Assembly: GCF_009709575.1 (NCBI RefSeq)
Contig: NZ_WIXO01000001.1
Coordinates: 3,350,001-3,414,000, forward strand
DNA from: Streptomyces taklimakanensis
GTDB lineage: Bacteria > Actinomycetota > Actinomycetes > Streptomycetales > Streptomycetaceae
DNA length: 64,000 bases
Direction of reading: 5' to 3'
Of the stretch, positions 1 through 9,614 are shown piece by piece. A program made the translations under genes and the position numbers. The notes under the pieces were generated by a model, which saw nothing but the letters and a program-made list of their open reading frames with translations, ran no database searches and was not told the DNA's origin. The first letter of the stretch is position 1. Each line of letters starts with the position of its first letter.

Positions 1-532
1 CTCCCACATCGGGGTGTACGAGGTGCAGTTCGTCTCCGGCCTGCTCCAGACGGAGGCGTACGCCAGGGCGGTCGTCACCAGCGGCCACCGCACCGGACTG
101 TCGAAGGAGGAGGTGGACCGCCGCGTCGCCCTGCGGCTGGAGCGGCAGAAGCTGCTGCTGTCGGACCAGGCGCCGCGGTTCCGCTGCGTGCTCGACGAGG
201 CGGCACTGCGCCGTCCGTACGGTGGCCGGGAGGTGATGGGGGCTCAGCTGGCCCATCTGGTGGAGCTCTCCGAACTGCCGCACGTCACCCTCCAGGTGAT
301 GCCGTTCGACACCGGTGGCCACCCGGCCGAGAGCGGGGCGTTCACGCTGCTGCGCTTCCCCGAGTCCGAGATCTCGGACATCGTCTACCTGGAGCACCTC
401 ACCAGCGCCCTCTACGTCGACAAGCCGGACGAGGTCGCCCAGTACGAGCACGTGCTCGACCGTCTGCTGGAGGACAGCCTCAGCCCGGAACGCACCCGCG
501 ACCTGCTGAGGGAGCTCCACCGCTCCCGTTGA
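1..532 (+). CDS. XRE/Scr1-type regulator, C-terminal part (DUF5753), 5' truncated
   Basis: The gene enters from the left window edge, so the N-terminal helix-turn-helix is not visible. The remaining ~177 residues carry the DUF5753 core: the opening VSGLLQTEAYAR stretch, the RLERQ segment, a central VLDEAALRRPYGG stretch and a closing half with QVMPFDTGGHPAESGAFTLL. In the family this domain follows an XRE HTH, and such Streptomyces regulators usually pair with a small DUF397 protein. No DUF397 gene follows here; the next gene is a DinB-like protein. The domain assignment is confident; the regulatory target is unknown. Confidence 0.85.
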   Translation, partial: SHIGVYEVQFVSGLLQTEAYARAVVTSGHRTGLSKEEVDRRVALRLERQKLLLSDQAPRFRCVLDEAALRRPYGGREVMGAQLAHLVELSELPHVTLQVMPFDTGGHPAESGAFTLLRFPESEISDIVYLEHLTSALYVDKPDEVAQYEHVLDRLLEDSLSPERTRDLLRELHRSR

Positions 533-595
533 CGGCCCGACCTTGGCAGGGCCGGGTGCGGCTGCGGCGTCCGTGGGGAAAAGGCGATCCACCGT

Positions 596-630
596 GGGCC
601 GTCGAGGACGGAACCTGTCCTCGACGGCCC
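596..630. terminator. 14-bp perfect inverted repeat, likely terminator of the XRE gene
   Basis: Arms gggccgtcgaggac (596-609) and gtcctcgacggccc (617-630) are exact reverse complements with a 7-nt loop, 64 nt after the upstream stop. A TAGCGT -10-like hexamer (632-637) follows at once, so the hairpin could instead be an operator for the DinB-like gene. There is no T-tract, as is usual in Streptomyces terminators. Confidence 0.55.
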
Positions 631-693
631 GTAGCGTCGTTCCCGTCGATGGGGCCAAAGGCGGCCCCACGAACCGACGGACGAGGAGTTCCC

Positions 694-1257
694 ATGCCTG
701 TTGTGGTCGCCACCGAGGCCCCCGGCGACGAGCGCGGCGCCCTGCTCGCCTACCTGGAGGCCCAGCGCGGCGGCATCCGCCGCGCCCTCCACGGACTCAC
801 CGACGAGCAGGCCCGCAGCCGACCGACCGTGAGCGCCTTCTCCCTGGCCGGGATCCTCAAGCACGTCGCGGTGGGCGAGCGCGGCGCCCTGCGCATGATG
901 CGGGGCGAGCCGTTCGAATTCCGGCTCCAGGCGAAGGAGTGGGAGGACGGCCTGGCCGTCCGGGACGACGAGACGGTCGAGTCGCTGCTGGACCTCTACG
1001 CGCGGGTGGCGCGCGAGACCGAGGCGGCGGTGTTGGCGCTGCCCTCCCTGGACGAGACCTTCGAGGCCCCGCGGATGCCCTGGGACGAGGGCGGCCGGCG
1101 CTCCTGGCGGTGGGGCCTGCTCCACCAGATCGAGGAGACCGCGCGGCACGCGGGCCACGCGGACGTCATCCGCGAGACGATCGACGGCAAGGGGGCCTTC
1201 GACCTGGTCTTCGAGACGGGCGCGATGCCCGAGCCGGACTGGTCCTCGACGATGTGA
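694..1257 (+). CDS. DinB/DUF664-family protein
   Basis: This 187-residue protein has the four-helix DinB/DUF664 signature: an N-terminal helix ending in ALHGLTDEQARSRPTVS, the LKHVAVGERG helix with a potential metal-ligand His, and the C-terminal motif HQIEETARHAGHADVIRE with the usual His cluster. Family members are metal-binding enzymes, often thiol-dependent (mycothiol or bacillithiol) transferases; the actual substrate cannot be read from sequence. I chose the ATG at 694 because ACGAGGAG lies just upstream and the family domain starts there; the longer in-frame extension to 529 is compositionally unlike coding sequence. A probable -10 (TAGCGT, 632-637) would give a ~50-nt leader. Confidence 0.85.
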   Translation: MPVVVATEAPGDERGALLAYLEAQRGGIRRALHGLTDEQARSRPTVSAFSLAGILKHVAVGERGALRMMRGEPFEFRLQAKEWEDGLAVRDDETVESLLDLYARVARETEAAVLALPSLDETFEAPRMPWDEGGRRSWRWGLLHQIEETARHAGHADVIRETIDGKGAFDLVFETGAMPEPDWSSTM

Positions 1258-1366
1258 CCACCGCCCCGCCCGGCCCTTCCCCGGTGCCGGGCGCGAGCCC
1301 CCGCCGCCGCCCGTCTACGCTGGTCGGCGGCGGGGGAAGGCCGTGGCGGAGCCCGGAAGGGGAACG

Positions 1367-2020
1367 ATGTCGGCGATCCGGCTGCTGGTACTGGGCGCGG
1401 TGCGTCAGCACGGGCGGGCCCACGGCTACCAGGTCCGCAACGACCTGGAGTTCTGGGGCGCCCACGAATGGTCCAACGCCAAGCCGGGGTCGATCTACCA
1501 CGCCCTCAAGCAGATGGCCCGGCAGGGCCTACTGGTCGCCCACGAGACGGCCCCCAGCACGGCCGGCGGCCCGCCGCGCACGGAGTACGAACTGACGGAC
1601 GCGGGAGAGGCGGAGTACCACAGGCTGCTGCGCTGGGCGCTCCTGGCGCACGACGAGAAGCCGGACGTCCTGACAGCCGGGGTCGGCTTCATCGTGGACC
1701 TGCCCCGCCCGGAGGCGATCGACCTGCTCAGGCGGCGGGTGGCGGCCCTGGAGGAGTGGGCCGACGAGGTCGAGCGGCACTGGACCCCGCGGGGCGCCCC
1801 GGAGGAGTGGGGGCACATCGGCGAGGTCATGGGGTTGTGGGTGCACACCGCCACCAGCGGCGCCGAGTGGACCCGCGGGCTGATCGAGCGCCTGGAGGGG
1901 GGCGCGTACGTGATGGCGGGCGAGGGCGAGCGCTCGATCGAGGTGCTGCCCGAGGGCGCCCCCGGCCCGTCCGCCGCGAGGCCCGCGCCCGGACCGTCCG
2001 CGGAGCCGGGCGGGAAGTGA
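1367..2020 (+). CDS. PadR-family transcriptional regulator
   Basis: A 217-residue protein with an N-terminal PadR winged helix: IRLLVLGAVRQHGRAHGYQV, then KPGSIYHALKQMARQGLL, the typical recognition region. A C-terminal helical (Vir-type dimerisation) half follows and ends in a Pro/Ala-rich tail. PadR proteins are usually repressors answering small molecules and often control a neighbour, so the DinB-like gene or the ThrE exporter are candidates. ATG at 1367 is preferred over GTG at 1343 because GGAAGGGGAA lies directly before it and the domain starts at residue 3. A TACGCT box near 1315 may be its promoter. Confidence 0.85.
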   Translation: MSAIRLLVLGAVRQHGRAHGYQVRNDLEFWGAHEWSNAKPGSIYHALKQMARQGLLVAHETAPSTAGGPPRTEYELTDAGEAEYHRLLRWALLAHDEKPDVLTAGVGFIVDLPRPEAIDLLRRRVAALEEWADEVERHWTPRGAPEEWGHIGEVMGLWVHTATSGAEWTRGLIERLEGGAYVMAGEGERSIEVLPEGAPGPSAARPAPGPSAEPGGK

Positions 2021-2027
2021 GCGCAGG

Positions 2028-2054
2028 GGCCCCGGAACGCCCCGGGACGGGGCC
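2028..2054. terminator. putative terminator after padR-like gene
   Basis: Arms ggccccg (2028-2034) and cggggcc (2048-2054) are complementary with a 13-nt loop that can itself fold. It sits 8 nt after the PadR stop. The G+C background makes chance hairpins common, so confidence is modest. Confidence 0.4.
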
Positions 2055-2217
2055 GTCCCACAGCTGAAGCGCATCTCACACCGGACGAGTCGCCCAAGGC
2101 CCTCCCCGGGGGGTCGCCGAGCCCTATCCTCACTGACGGGAACGGACATTTCCCACCAGCGTTCGGGAACTTCCCTGTCTTGGACGAGACGGCCGGAGGA
2201 GTGAGGAGCAGACGGAC

Positions 2218-3948
2218 TTGGCCCCGGAGACCACCAGGAACAGCACGGTGACCGAGAAAGGTCGCCCCCAGGAGCGCGGACACCCGGTGGAGGAGACCGG
2301 AGTCCGCAGCGCCTTCGCCCCGCCCTCCGGCGTTCCGCTGCCGTCCTCGCAGACCGAGGACGAACACCCCACGTCCGAGTTCGCCCTGCCCGAAGGGCTG
2401 AGCGCCCCCCCGGCGCCCGTCGAGGACGAGTACCCCACCTCGGAGTTCGCCCTGCCCGAGGGCGTGCGCAAGCCCGCGCACCCCGAGCCCGGTTCCGCCT
2501 TCACCCCGCCCGACGGCATCCCGGTGCTCGGCAACCTGGTGCGGCCGGGCGCGCCCTGGCAGGACCGGATGCGCACCATGGTCCGGCTGCCGCTGGGCGA
2601 GCGTCCCGTGCCCGAGCGTCCCCGGCGCACCGACGAGGAGGACGGCGAGAACGGACCGTCCGCGCCGCGCGTCCTCGACCTGACGCTGCGCATCGGCGAG
2701 TTGCTGCTCGCCGGTGGCGAGGGCGCCGAGGACGTCGAGGCGGCGATGTTCGGCGTGGCGCACGCCTACGGACTGGACCGCTGCGAGCCCACGGTCACCT
2801 TCACCCTGCTGTCGATCACCTACCAGCCCTCGCTGGTGGACGACCCCATCACGCTGAGCCGGACCGTGCGGCGCCGCGGCACCGACTACAACCGGCTGGC
2901 CGCGGTCTTCCGCCTGGTCGTCGACATCACCGACGGCGACGTCACGCTGGAGGAGGCGTACGGCCGCCTCGCCGAGATACGCCGCAACCGTCACCCGTAC
3001 TCCAAGGGCACCCTCACCGTCGCCAGTGGTCTGCTGGCCGGGGCGGCCTCCACCCTGGTCGGCGGCGGGTGGCTGGTGTTCTTCCTGGCGGCGGCCGGCG
3101 CGATGCTCGGCGACCGGCTCGCCTGGTTCTCCTCCAAGCGCGGGCTGCCGGAGTTCTACCAGTTCGTGGTGGCGGCGATGCCGCCCGCGATGTTCGGGGC
3201 GGCGGTCGAGTTGTTCGCCGACGACTTCGGTGTGCAGCTCAGGGCCTCCGCGGTCGTCACCGGCGGACTGTTCCCGCTGATCCCCGGTAGAGCCCTGGTG
3301 GCGGCCGTCCACGACGGGCTGACCGGCTTCTACATCACCGCCTCGGCCCGGCTGCTGGAGGTCGTCTACCTGGTCGTCGGCATCGTGTGCGGCGTGCTGC
3401 TGGTGGTCTACGTGGCCGCCGAGATGGGGGCGGGCTTCGTCCCCGACGGACTGGACACCAGGACGCGGCCGGCCGTCCAGCTCCTGGCGGCGATGCTGCT
3501 GACCCTGGCCTTCTGCGTGCTGCTCCAGCAGGAGCGCGCCACGGTGCTGCTGGCCACCCTCAACGGCGGTGTCGCCTGGCTGGTGTACGGCGCGATGGCC
3601 GACGTCGGAGGGGCCGAGCCGGTCGCGGCGACCGCGGCGGCCGCCGGCCTGGTGGGCCTGTTCGGGCAGTTGATGTCGCGTTACCGGTTCGTCTCGGCGC
3701 TGCCGTACGTCACGGCGGCGATCGGCCCGCTGCTGCCCGGTAGCGCCATCTACTTCGGTCTGATCGGCATCGCCCAGGGCCACATGAACCAGGGGCTGGG
3801 GAACCTCTCCAAGGCCGCGGCGCTGGCGCTGGCCATCGCCATCGGCGTCAACCTCGGGAACGAGCTGGCGCGCCTGTTCATCACGGCGCCGGGCCGGCAG
3901 ACCCCGCTGCCGGGCCGCCGGGCGGCCAAGCGCACCCGCGGCTTCTGA
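2218..3948 (+). CDS. ThrE-type threonine/serine exporter with repeated N-terminal motif
   Basis: A 576-residue membrane protein. Residues 1-150 are acidic, Pro-rich and cytosolic. From about 155 the DUF1212/ThrE domain begins (LRIGELLLAGGEGAEDVEAAM), then about ten hydrophobic helices, with the ThrE_2 half in the C-terminal third. The family exports L-threonine and L-serine by proton motive force. The TTG start at 2218 is supported by GAGGAG (2203-2208); GTG at 2248 lacks a good ribosome site. The N-terminal region holds four copies of an S-x-F-x-x-P-x-G motif at residues 31-38, 53-60, 75-82 and 93-100, discussed as a finding. The gene converges on ppa through a strong hairpin. Confidence 0.85.
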   Translation: MAPETTRNSTVTEKGRPQERGHPVEETGVRSAFAPPSGVPLPSSQTEDEHPTSEFALPEGLSAPPAPVEDEYPTSEFALPEGVRKPAHPEPGSAFTPPDGIPVLGNLVRPGAPWQDRMRTMVRLPLGERPVPERPRRTDEEDGENGPSAPRVLDLTLRIGELLLAGGEGAEDVEAAMFGVAHAYGLDRCEPTVTFTLLSITYQPSLVDDPITLSRTVRRRGTDYNRLAAVFRLVVDITDGDVTLEEAYGRLAEIRRNRHPYSKGTLTVASGLLAGAASTLVGGGWLVFFLAAAGAMLGDRLAWFSSKRGLPEFYQFVVAAMPPAMFGAAVELFADDFGVQLRASAVVTGGLFPLIPGRALVAAVHDGLTGFYITASARLLEVVYLVVGIVCGVLLVVYVAAEMGAGFVPDGLDTRTRPAVQLLAAMLLTLAFCVLLQQERATVLLATLNGGVAWLVYGAMADVGGAEPVAATAAAAGLVGLFGQLMSRYRFVSALPYVTAAIGPLLPGSAIYFGLIGIAQGHMNQGLGNLSKAAALALAIAIGVNLGNELARLFITAPGRQTPLPGRRAAKRTRGF

Positions 3949-3966
3949 CGGGAGCCCCGGAAGGAC

Positions 3967-4027
3967 ACCGATCCACCGGTGCCCCGGACCGCACGGAGCG
4001 TGCGGGCCGGGGCACCGGTGGATCGGT
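3967..4027. terminator. bidirectional terminator between thrE-like gene and ppa
   Basis: A 28-bp arm (3967-3994) pairs with 4000-4027 with one mismatch and a 5-nt loop (ggagc). It lies centrally between two convergent genes, which fits a shared terminator for both strands. Confidence 0.8.
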
Positions 4028-4051
4028 GGGCGGGCCGGTCGGCCCGGCGGC

Positions 4052-4546
4052 TCAGTGACTGCCGCCCGACGCCTCCAGACGCTTGATCGACGCCTCGACC
4101 TCGGCCTCGGCCTCGGCGCGGCCGACCCAGTCGGCGCCCTCGACGGACTTGCCGGGCTCCAGGTCCTTGTAGACCTCGAAGAAGTGCTGGATCTCCAGCC
4201 GGTCGAACTCGCTCACGTGGTGGATGTCGCGCAGGTGCTCCACGCGCGGGTCGGACGCGGGCACGCACAGCAGCTTGTCGTCGCCGCCGGCCTCGTCCGT
4301 CATGCGGAACATGCCGATCGCTCGGCACCTGATGATGCAGCCCGGGAAGGTCGGCTCCTCCAGCAGCACCAGCGCGTCCAGAGGGTCTCCGTCCTCACCC
4401 AGGGTGTTGTCGACGAAGCCGTAGTCGGCCGGGTACACGGTGGAGGTGAACAGGTGGCGGTCGAGTCGGATGCGACCGGTCTCGTGGTCCACCTCGTACT
4501 TGTTCCGCGAGCCCTTCGGGATCTCGATGACGACGTCGAACTCCAA
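4052..4546 (-). CDS. ppa: inorganic pyrophosphatase
   Basis: A 164-residue family I (soluble) inorganic pyrophosphatase that hydrolyses PPi to 2 Pi in the cytoplasm with Mg2+. Visible hallmarks are [13 protein letters not shown] near the N-terminus, the metal-binding DGDPLDALV box at about residues 54-62, and KCRAIG-like [12 protein letters not shown]. The length equals the usual bacterial ~165-residue form. I choose a TTG start at 4546-4544 because GGAGGA lies 7-8 nt upstream and the protein then starts at the family-typical (M)EFDV; the ATG at 4573 would add nine atypical residues and lacks such a site. It is divergent from dacB. Confidence 0.95.
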   Translation of the reverse strand: MEFDVVIEIPKGSRNKYEVDHETGRIRLDRHLFTSTVYPADYGFVDNTLGEDGDPLDALVLLEEPTFPGCIIRCRAIGMFRMTDEAGGDDKLLCVPASDPRVEHLRDIHHVSEFDRLEIQHFFEVYKDLEPGKSVEGADWVGRAEAEAEVEASIKRLEASGGSH

Positions 4547-4668
4547 GGGAGACTCCTCCGTATGCTTCAGCACTCGTCAGTGGCCCGGGGGATTCCCCCG
4601 GAGAGCGGCGATGTGGTGGTTAAGTGTCCCTCACGCAGGTGTGTGCTCGCGAAAGGGGCTGGTCCGAG

Positions 4669-6189
4669 GTGCGGGACACGTGGCAGGTGGCGATCGGTTC
4701 CGCCGCCGTCGGACTCGCGGTCGCGGTGGCGGCGGTGGCCGTCACGGGACCGTGGGACTCCGGTCAGCGTACGGCCGAACGGGTCCGCGCCGCCTCCTGG
4801 GAGCGCGGGGGTGGCGTGGGTCACGGTGGGGCGGGCGCTCCCGCGGGCCCCGATCCGGCGGCCGCTCCCGAGGTGCTGACCGCGCTCGGCGCCGCGCGGG
4901 ACGCCGGGCGGGACGCCGGGGGAGACGCCGGGGGGAGCGCCGAGGGGAACGACACCGTCCCCGGCGACAACGCCGCGCCCGGCCGCGGCGAGGCCCCCGT
5001 CCCCACCCGTGCCGCCCTCGCCGGCGCCCTGGAGCCGCTGCTGGAGGACCTGGGAGACGACGTCCTGGGCACCCTGCGCACCGCCTCGGTGGTGGACGTG
5101 GCCACCGGACGGCAGCTCTACGGCACGAAGTCCGACCGGGCGGTGGTACCGGCCTCCACGGTCAAGATCGCCACGGCGGTCGCCGCACTGTCGGCCACCG
5201 GGCCGGACCACCGCATTCCCACCCGTGTGGTGTGGGACGCGCGGCACGAGCGGGTCTTCCTGATCGGCGGCGGCGACCCCACGGTCACCCGCGCCCAGCT
5301 GCGTCGGCTGGCCGACGCCACCGCCCGAGAGCTGGCGGCGCGCGGCGCGCGGCGGACCGGCGTCGCCTACGACGTCTCGCTCTACAGCGGGCCCGACCTC
5401 CACCCGATCGGGGTGAACGAGAACATCGCGCGGCTCACCCCGCTGATGGTGAACGAGGGCCGCCTGGACGGCAGCACCCACGGGCCCGCGCCGCGCGCCG
5501 CCGACCCGGCGGCCGCCGCCGCCCGGCTCTTCGCCGACCTCCTGCGCGACCGCGGGGTCCGCGTCGACGGCTCCCCACGTGCCCGCAGGGCGCCGAGGAG
5601 CTCGGAGAAGGGCGTCGAGGAACTCGCCGTCCACCGCTCCGCGCCGATGGCCGAGCTGGTCGAGCGGATGATGATGAACAGCGACAACGACATCGCCGAG
5701 GCGCTCGTCCGGCAGGTCGCGATCGTCCGCGGCGAGCCCGTGAGCTCCGCCGGTGCCCGGCGTGCCGTGCGGGACGAGCTGGCCGAACAGGGGAAGCGGC
5801 TGAACCTGAGGGGGGCCCGTTTCTCCGACGGCAGCGGACTCGACCGGGACGACAGGGTCTCCGCCGAGCTGCTGACCGGACTGCTGGCGCTGGCCGCCGA
5901 CCCCGACCGGCCCGAGCTGCGGCCGGTGCTGACCGGGCTGCCCGTCGCCCGCTTCACCGGCACCCTCAGCGGCCGGTACGACGAGGACGTCACCCACCAC
6001 GGGGCGGGCGTGATCCGGGCCAAGACCGGCACCCTGACCGGGATCAACACGCTGGCGGGCACGGTCGTGAACGCCGACGGCAGGCTGCTGGCCTTCGCCT
6101 TCACCGCGTCGGGCACCACGGACCGCCAGGGCGCCCACGACGCGCTGGACCGCCTCGCAGCGGCCCTCGCCGACTGCGGCTGCCGCTGA
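4669..6189 (+). CDS. dacB: D-alanyl-D-alanine carboxypeptidase/endopeptidase, PBP4 family
   Basis: A 506-residue exported penicillin-binding protein of the class C (PBP4, S13 peptidase) type, which trims or cleaves peptidoglycan stem peptides outside the membrane. Catalytic signatures are visible: STVK (residues 163-166), SDN in MMNSDNDIAE at about 327, and KTG in RAKTGTLTG at about 452. An N-terminal signal-anchor (VAIGSAAVGLAVAVAAVAV) is followed by a Gly/Ala/Asp-rich linker. I prefer GTG at 4669 over 4624 because GAAAGGGG lies upstream and the shorter form starts just before the membrane segment. The position next to ppa and tilS is typical for Streptomyces. Confidence 0.9.
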   Translation: MRDTWQVAIGSAAVGLAVAVAAVAVTGPWDSGQRTAERVRAASWERGGGVGHGGAGAPAGPDPAAAPEVLTALGAARDAGRDAGGDAGGSAEGNDTVPGDNAAPGRGEAPVPTRAALAGALEPLLEDLGDDVLGTLRTASVVDVATGRQLYGTKSDRAVVPASTVKIATAVAALSATGPDHRIPTRVVWDARHERVFLIGGGDPTVTRAQLRRLADATARELAARGARRTGVAYDVSLYSGPDLHPIGVNENIARLTPLMVNEGRLDGSTHGPAPRAADPAAAAARLFADLLRDRGVRVDGSPRARRAPRSSEKGVEELAVHRSAPMAELVERMMMNSDNDIAEALVRQVAIVRGEPVSSAGARRAVRDELAEQGKRLNLRGARFSDGSGLDRDDRVSAELLTGLLALAADPDRPELRPVLTGLPVARFTGTLSGRYDEDVTHHGAGVIRAKTGTLTGINTLAGTVVNADGRLLAFAFTASGTTDRQGAHDALDRLAAALADCGCR

Positions 6190-6325
6190 CCCCCTCCCGC
6201 CCCGGCCCGTCCCCGCGCCGCCCCACCGGGTGTCGTCCCCCGGCCCGGCGGGCACCCCCGCCCCCGTGACCGGTGCGGTCGGCGGTCCGCTCCCGTTCGG
6301 CGGCACCGGCACGTACGGTGAAGTC

Positions 6326-7489
6326 ATGACGAGCCTCGGTGGTGTGGAGATGGTCGACTGGAATCTCGCGGCTGCGACCGCGACCCGGCTCGTGAAGCCG
6401 GGCCCCGAAGTGAGCCGTGAGGAGGCGCGGGCGGCCGTCGCCGAGCTGCGTCGGCACGCCGCCGCGTCGGAGGAGCACGTGCGCGGCTTCACCCGGATGG
6501 CGCCCGACGAGGCCGCGGACACCCCCGTGCTGGTCGTGGACCGCCCCGGTTGGATCAGGGCCAACGTGGCCGGGTTCCGGGAGCTGCTCTCGCCCCTGCT
6601 GGACAAGGTGCAGGCGCGGCGCGGCAACGGCCCCGGCGGTGCGATGCTCGGCGTGGTCGGCGGCAAGGTCACCGGCGTCGAGGTCGGGATGCTGCTGTCG
6701 TTCATGGCCTCGCGGGTGCTGGGGCAGTACGAGACCTTCGCCCCGCCCGGCCGGGACCTGCCCGGTGCCCCCGGGCAGGGGGGCGGACGGCTGCTGCTGG
6801 TCGCGCCGAACATCGTCCACGTGGAGCGTGAGCTGGACGTCGACCCGCACGACTTCCGGCTGTGGGTGTGCCTCCACGAGGAGACCCACCGCACCCAGTT
6901 CTCCGCCGTCCCGTGGCTGCGCGACCACGTCGAGAGCGAGATCCACGCCTTCCTCGGGGAGACCGACGTCGATCCCTCCATGCTGCTGGAGCGGCTGCGC
7001 GAGGCCGTGCAGTCGATGGCCGGCGGCGGCAGGCCGTGGTCGGACGGCGGCGAGGGTGGCACGGGGGGTACGGGTGGCACGGGGGACGAGGAGGGGCGCA
7101 GCCTCGTCGAACTGGTGCAGACCCCGGCCCAGCGCGAGGTCCTCGGCCGGATCACCGCCGTGATGTCCCTGCTGGAGGGGCACGCGGACTACGTGATGGA
7201 CGGTGTCGGGCCCCAGGTGGTGCCCACCGTCGCCGAGATCCGGGAGAAGTTCCAAAAGCGCCGCGCCGCCGGCGCCGGCCGCCTCGACCAGGCGCTGCGC
7301 AGGCTGCTGGGGCTGGACGCCAAGCTGCGGCAGTACCGCGACGGCGAGCGGTTCGTGCGGGCCGTCGTGGAGGAGGTGGGGATGGACGGCTTCAACAGGG
7401 TGTGGACGTCCCCCAACACCCTTCCGACCAAGGCGGAGATCGCCAGGCCGGCGGACTGGATCGCGAGGGTGCACCGGAAAGCGGACTGA
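6326..7489 (+). CDS. zincin-like protein (DUF2342 family)
   Basis: A 387-residue protein of the actinobacterial DUF2342 family, sometimes labelled F420-biosynthesis-associated but without proof. The central segment LWVCLHEETHRTQF has the HExxH arrangement of gluzincin-like metalloproteases; a further ESEIHAFLGE and the later EGHADYVMDG supply possible third ligands. A Gly-rich insertion lies near residues 235-250. The ATG at 6326 follows TACGGT (6314-6319) by 6 nt, so the mRNA may be leaderless. It sits directly before tilS. Protease activity is inferred from the motif only. Confidence 0.8.
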   Translation: MTSLGGVEMVDWNLAAATATRLVKPGPEVSREEARAAVAELRRHAAASEEHVRGFTRMAPDEAADTPVLVVDRPGWIRANVAGFRELLSPLLDKVQARRGNGPGGAMLGVVGGKVTGVEVGMLLSFMASRVLGQYETFAPPGRDLPGAPGQGGGRLLLVAPNIVHVERELDVDPHDFRLWVCLHEETHRTQFSAVPWLRDHVESEIHAFLGETDVDPSMLLERLREAVQSMAGGGRPWSDGGEGGTGGTGGTGDEEGRSLVELVQTPAQREVLGRITAVMSLLEGHADYVMDGVGPQVVPTVAEIREKFQKRRAAGAGRLDQALRRLLGLDAKLRQYRDGERFVRAVVEEVGMDGFNRVWTSPNTLPTKAEIARPADWIARVHRKAD

Positions 7490-7629
7490 TGACCGCCGAA
7501 CGCCGACACAATCACTCTTGCGAGGGACCGTGAGCGACGGGCGCGCGTGCGATGCTCAGGGATGCAACTCTTCTCTGTCACCATCTACGCACTCAGCGTA
7601 GTCACGACTCCCCGAGGAAGTGAACGGAC

Positions 7630-8793
7630 ATGGGTCCCCACCCCGCGGTCGCGGCGATACGCCTGGCGGTACGCCGTACGCTCCACGACGTGCTCCGTGA
7701 CGCCGCAGGCGTCACCCGCGAGGCACCGTCCGGGGCCGAACGGTCCCCGCTCGTGCTCGTCGCCTGCTCCGGCGGCGCCGATTCGATGGCGCTCGCCTCC
7801 GCCCTCGCCTTCGAAGCCCCCCGCCTCGGCCTGCGCGCCGGGGGCGTCACCGTCGACCACGGACTCCAGTCCGGTTCCGACGACCGGGCCCGGGAGGTGG
7901 TCTCCCGCCTCACCGCCCTCTCCCTCGAACCGGTCGAGGCGGTCACCGTGTCCGTGGGCCGCGCCGGCGGCCCCGAGGCCGCCGCCCGCACCGCCCGCTA
8001 CGCCGCCCTCGACGAGGTCGCCGAACGCCTCGGCGCCGTCGCCGTCCTCCTCGGTCACACCCGCGACGACCAGGCCGAGACGGTACTGCTCGGCCTCGCC
8101 CGGGGCTCCGGAACCCGTTCGCTGTCCGGGATGGCCGCCGTCTCCGACTCGCCCACCGGGCGTTCGGGGGCCGAGCGCCGCTACCGGCGGCCGTTCCTCG
8201 CAGTGGACCGGCAGACCACCCGCAAGGCGTGCATGGTCCAGTCGCTGCCCGTCTGGGACGACCCGCACAACGACGATCCCGCCTTCACCCGCTCCCGGGT
8301 CCGCCACGACGCCCTCCCCGCCCTGGAGAAGGCGCTCGGCAAGGGCGTGGTGGAGGCCCTCGCCCGCACCGCCCGACTCTCGCGCGACGACGCCGACGCG
8401 CTCGACGCCTGGGCGCTCGACGCCGAGCGCGCGGTCCGTGTGACGCCGCCGGCCCCCTCCCCGGCCCCCCGCGGCCCTTCGGCCGCGCACGCCGGGGGCG
8501 TCCCGAAGGAACTCGCCGCCTCCGTCGGAACGGGTGCCGGTGGAGGTCGCGGGGCCGGCTCCGACGCGGCGCTCGACGTCCCCGGACTCCGGGCCCTCCC
8601 GCCCGCCGTGCGCCGTCGGGTGCTGCGCCGGGCGGCCGTCGCGGCCGGCTCCCCGGCGGGTTCGCTGTTCGCCCGCCACATCGAGGAGGTCGAGCGGCTG
8701 GTCGTCGACTGGCACGGTCAGCGGGCCGTCAACCTGCCCGGCCGGGTGGCCGCCCGACGGCAGGGTGGCACACTGGTCATCCGGCAAGTGTGA
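7630..8793 (+). CDS. tilS: tRNA(Ile)-lysidine synthetase
   Basis: A 387-residue TilS that ATP-dependently attaches lysine to C34 of the CAU-anticodon isoleucine tRNA so that it reads AUA. The PP-loop SGGADS is at about residues 49-54, followed by VDHGLQ and [10 protein letters not shown], all standard TilS motifs. The C-terminal half is Ala/Pro-rich and shorter than the E. coli enzyme, as usual in actinobacteria. GAGGAAGTG lies upstream of the ATG. It is followed 21 nt later by hpt and then ftsH, a gene order widely conserved in Gram-positive bacteria. Confidence 0.95.
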   Translation: MGPHPAVAAIRLAVRRTLHDVLRDAAGVTREAPSGAERSPLVLVACSGGADSMALASALAFEAPRLGLRAGGVTVDHGLQSGSDDRAREVVSRLTALSLEPVEAVTVSVGRAGGPEAAARTARYAALDEVAERLGAVAVLLGHTRDDQAETVLLGLARGSGTRSLSGMAAVSDSPTGRSGAERRYRRPFLAVDRQTTRKACMVQSLPVWDDPHNDDPAFTRSRVRHDALPALEKALGKGVVEALARTARLSRDDADALDAWALDAERAVRVTPPAPSPAPRGPSAAHAGGVPKELAASVGTGAGGGRGAGSDAALDVPGLRALPPAVRRRVLRRAAVAAGSPAGSLFARHIEEVERLVVDWHGQRAVNLPGRVAARRQGGTLVIRQV

Positions 8794-8814
8794 TCCCCGA
8801 CCGAGAGCAGCAGG

Positions 8815-9369
8815 GTGGACGACAAGGACATGGGCGCCGACCTCGAGTCGGTGCTCATCACCAAGGAAGAGATCGACGCGAAGCTGGCCGAGCTGGCGGA
8901 GAAGATCGACGCGGAGTACGAGGGCAAGGACCTGCTCCTGGTCGGGGTCCTCAAGGGCGCGGTGATGGTCATGGCCGACCTCGCCAGGGCCCTGTCCTCG
9001 CCGGTCACCATGGACTGGATGGCCGTGTCGTCCTACGGGGCGGGCACCCAGTCCTCCGGCGTGGTCCGCATCCTCAAGGACCTGGACACCGACATCCAGG
9101 GGCGTCACGTGCTGATCGTCGAGGACATCATCGACTCGGGGCTGACGCTGTCCTGGCTGCTGTCGAACCTCGGCTCGCGCGGCCCCGCCTCGCTGAACGT
9201 GTGCACCCTGCTGCGCAAGCCGGACGCGGCCAAGGTGGACATCGACGTCAAGTGGGTCGGCTTCGACATCCCCAACGAGTTCGTCGTCGGCTACGGCCTC
9301 GACTACGCCGAGAAGTACCGCAACCTCCCCTTCGTGGGCACTCTGGCACCGCGCGTGTACGGCGGCTGA
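8815..9369 (+). CDS. hpt: hypoxanthine phosphoribosyltransferase
   Basis: A 184-residue purine-salvage enzyme that makes IMP or GMP from hypoxanthine or guanine and PRPP. The PRPP-binding signature [11 protein letters not shown] is at about residues 97-107, the GVLKGA loop at about 43, and the base-binding [20 protein letters not shown] near the C-terminus. The GTG at 8815 gives the family-typical length; ATG at 8830 would lose only five residues and cannot be excluded. It forms a unit with tilS. Confidence 0.95.
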   Translation: MDDKDMGADLESVLITKEEIDAKLAELAEKIDAEYEGKDLLLVGVLKGAVMVMADLARALSSPVTMDWMAVSSYGAGTQSSGVVRILKDLDTDIQGRHVLIVEDIIDSGLTLSWLLSNLGSRGPASLNVCTLLRKPDAAKVDIDVKWVGFDIPNEFVVGYGLDYAEKYRNLPFVGTLAPRVYGG

Positions 9370-9614
9370 GACCGCCGGGGACATCGGGGGGCGGTTACGG
9401 GAACGTCGAGGGCCTCCCCGGCGTTGGAACGGGCGGACGGTACACGGCCGGCCGCCCGCCGGCGGCGTCCCCGTCGACAGTGCTTCGGGCGGCCATCCTG
9501 GGGTACCGTCCGAAGGTCAGTCTGTTGCGGCAGTCTGTCATTAGGCCGAGCAAGCCGGAGTAATACACCGTACGCACGGCGGCCTCCCCCGGGGCCGCGG
9601 TGCCTCACTGTGGC

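Noticed and set aside
1495..3783. Long minus-strand open frame opposite padR and thrE
   Set aside because: It spans two good plus-strand genes and an intergenic terminator; its Arg/Gly/His-rich translation is a typical shadow of high-GC DNA.
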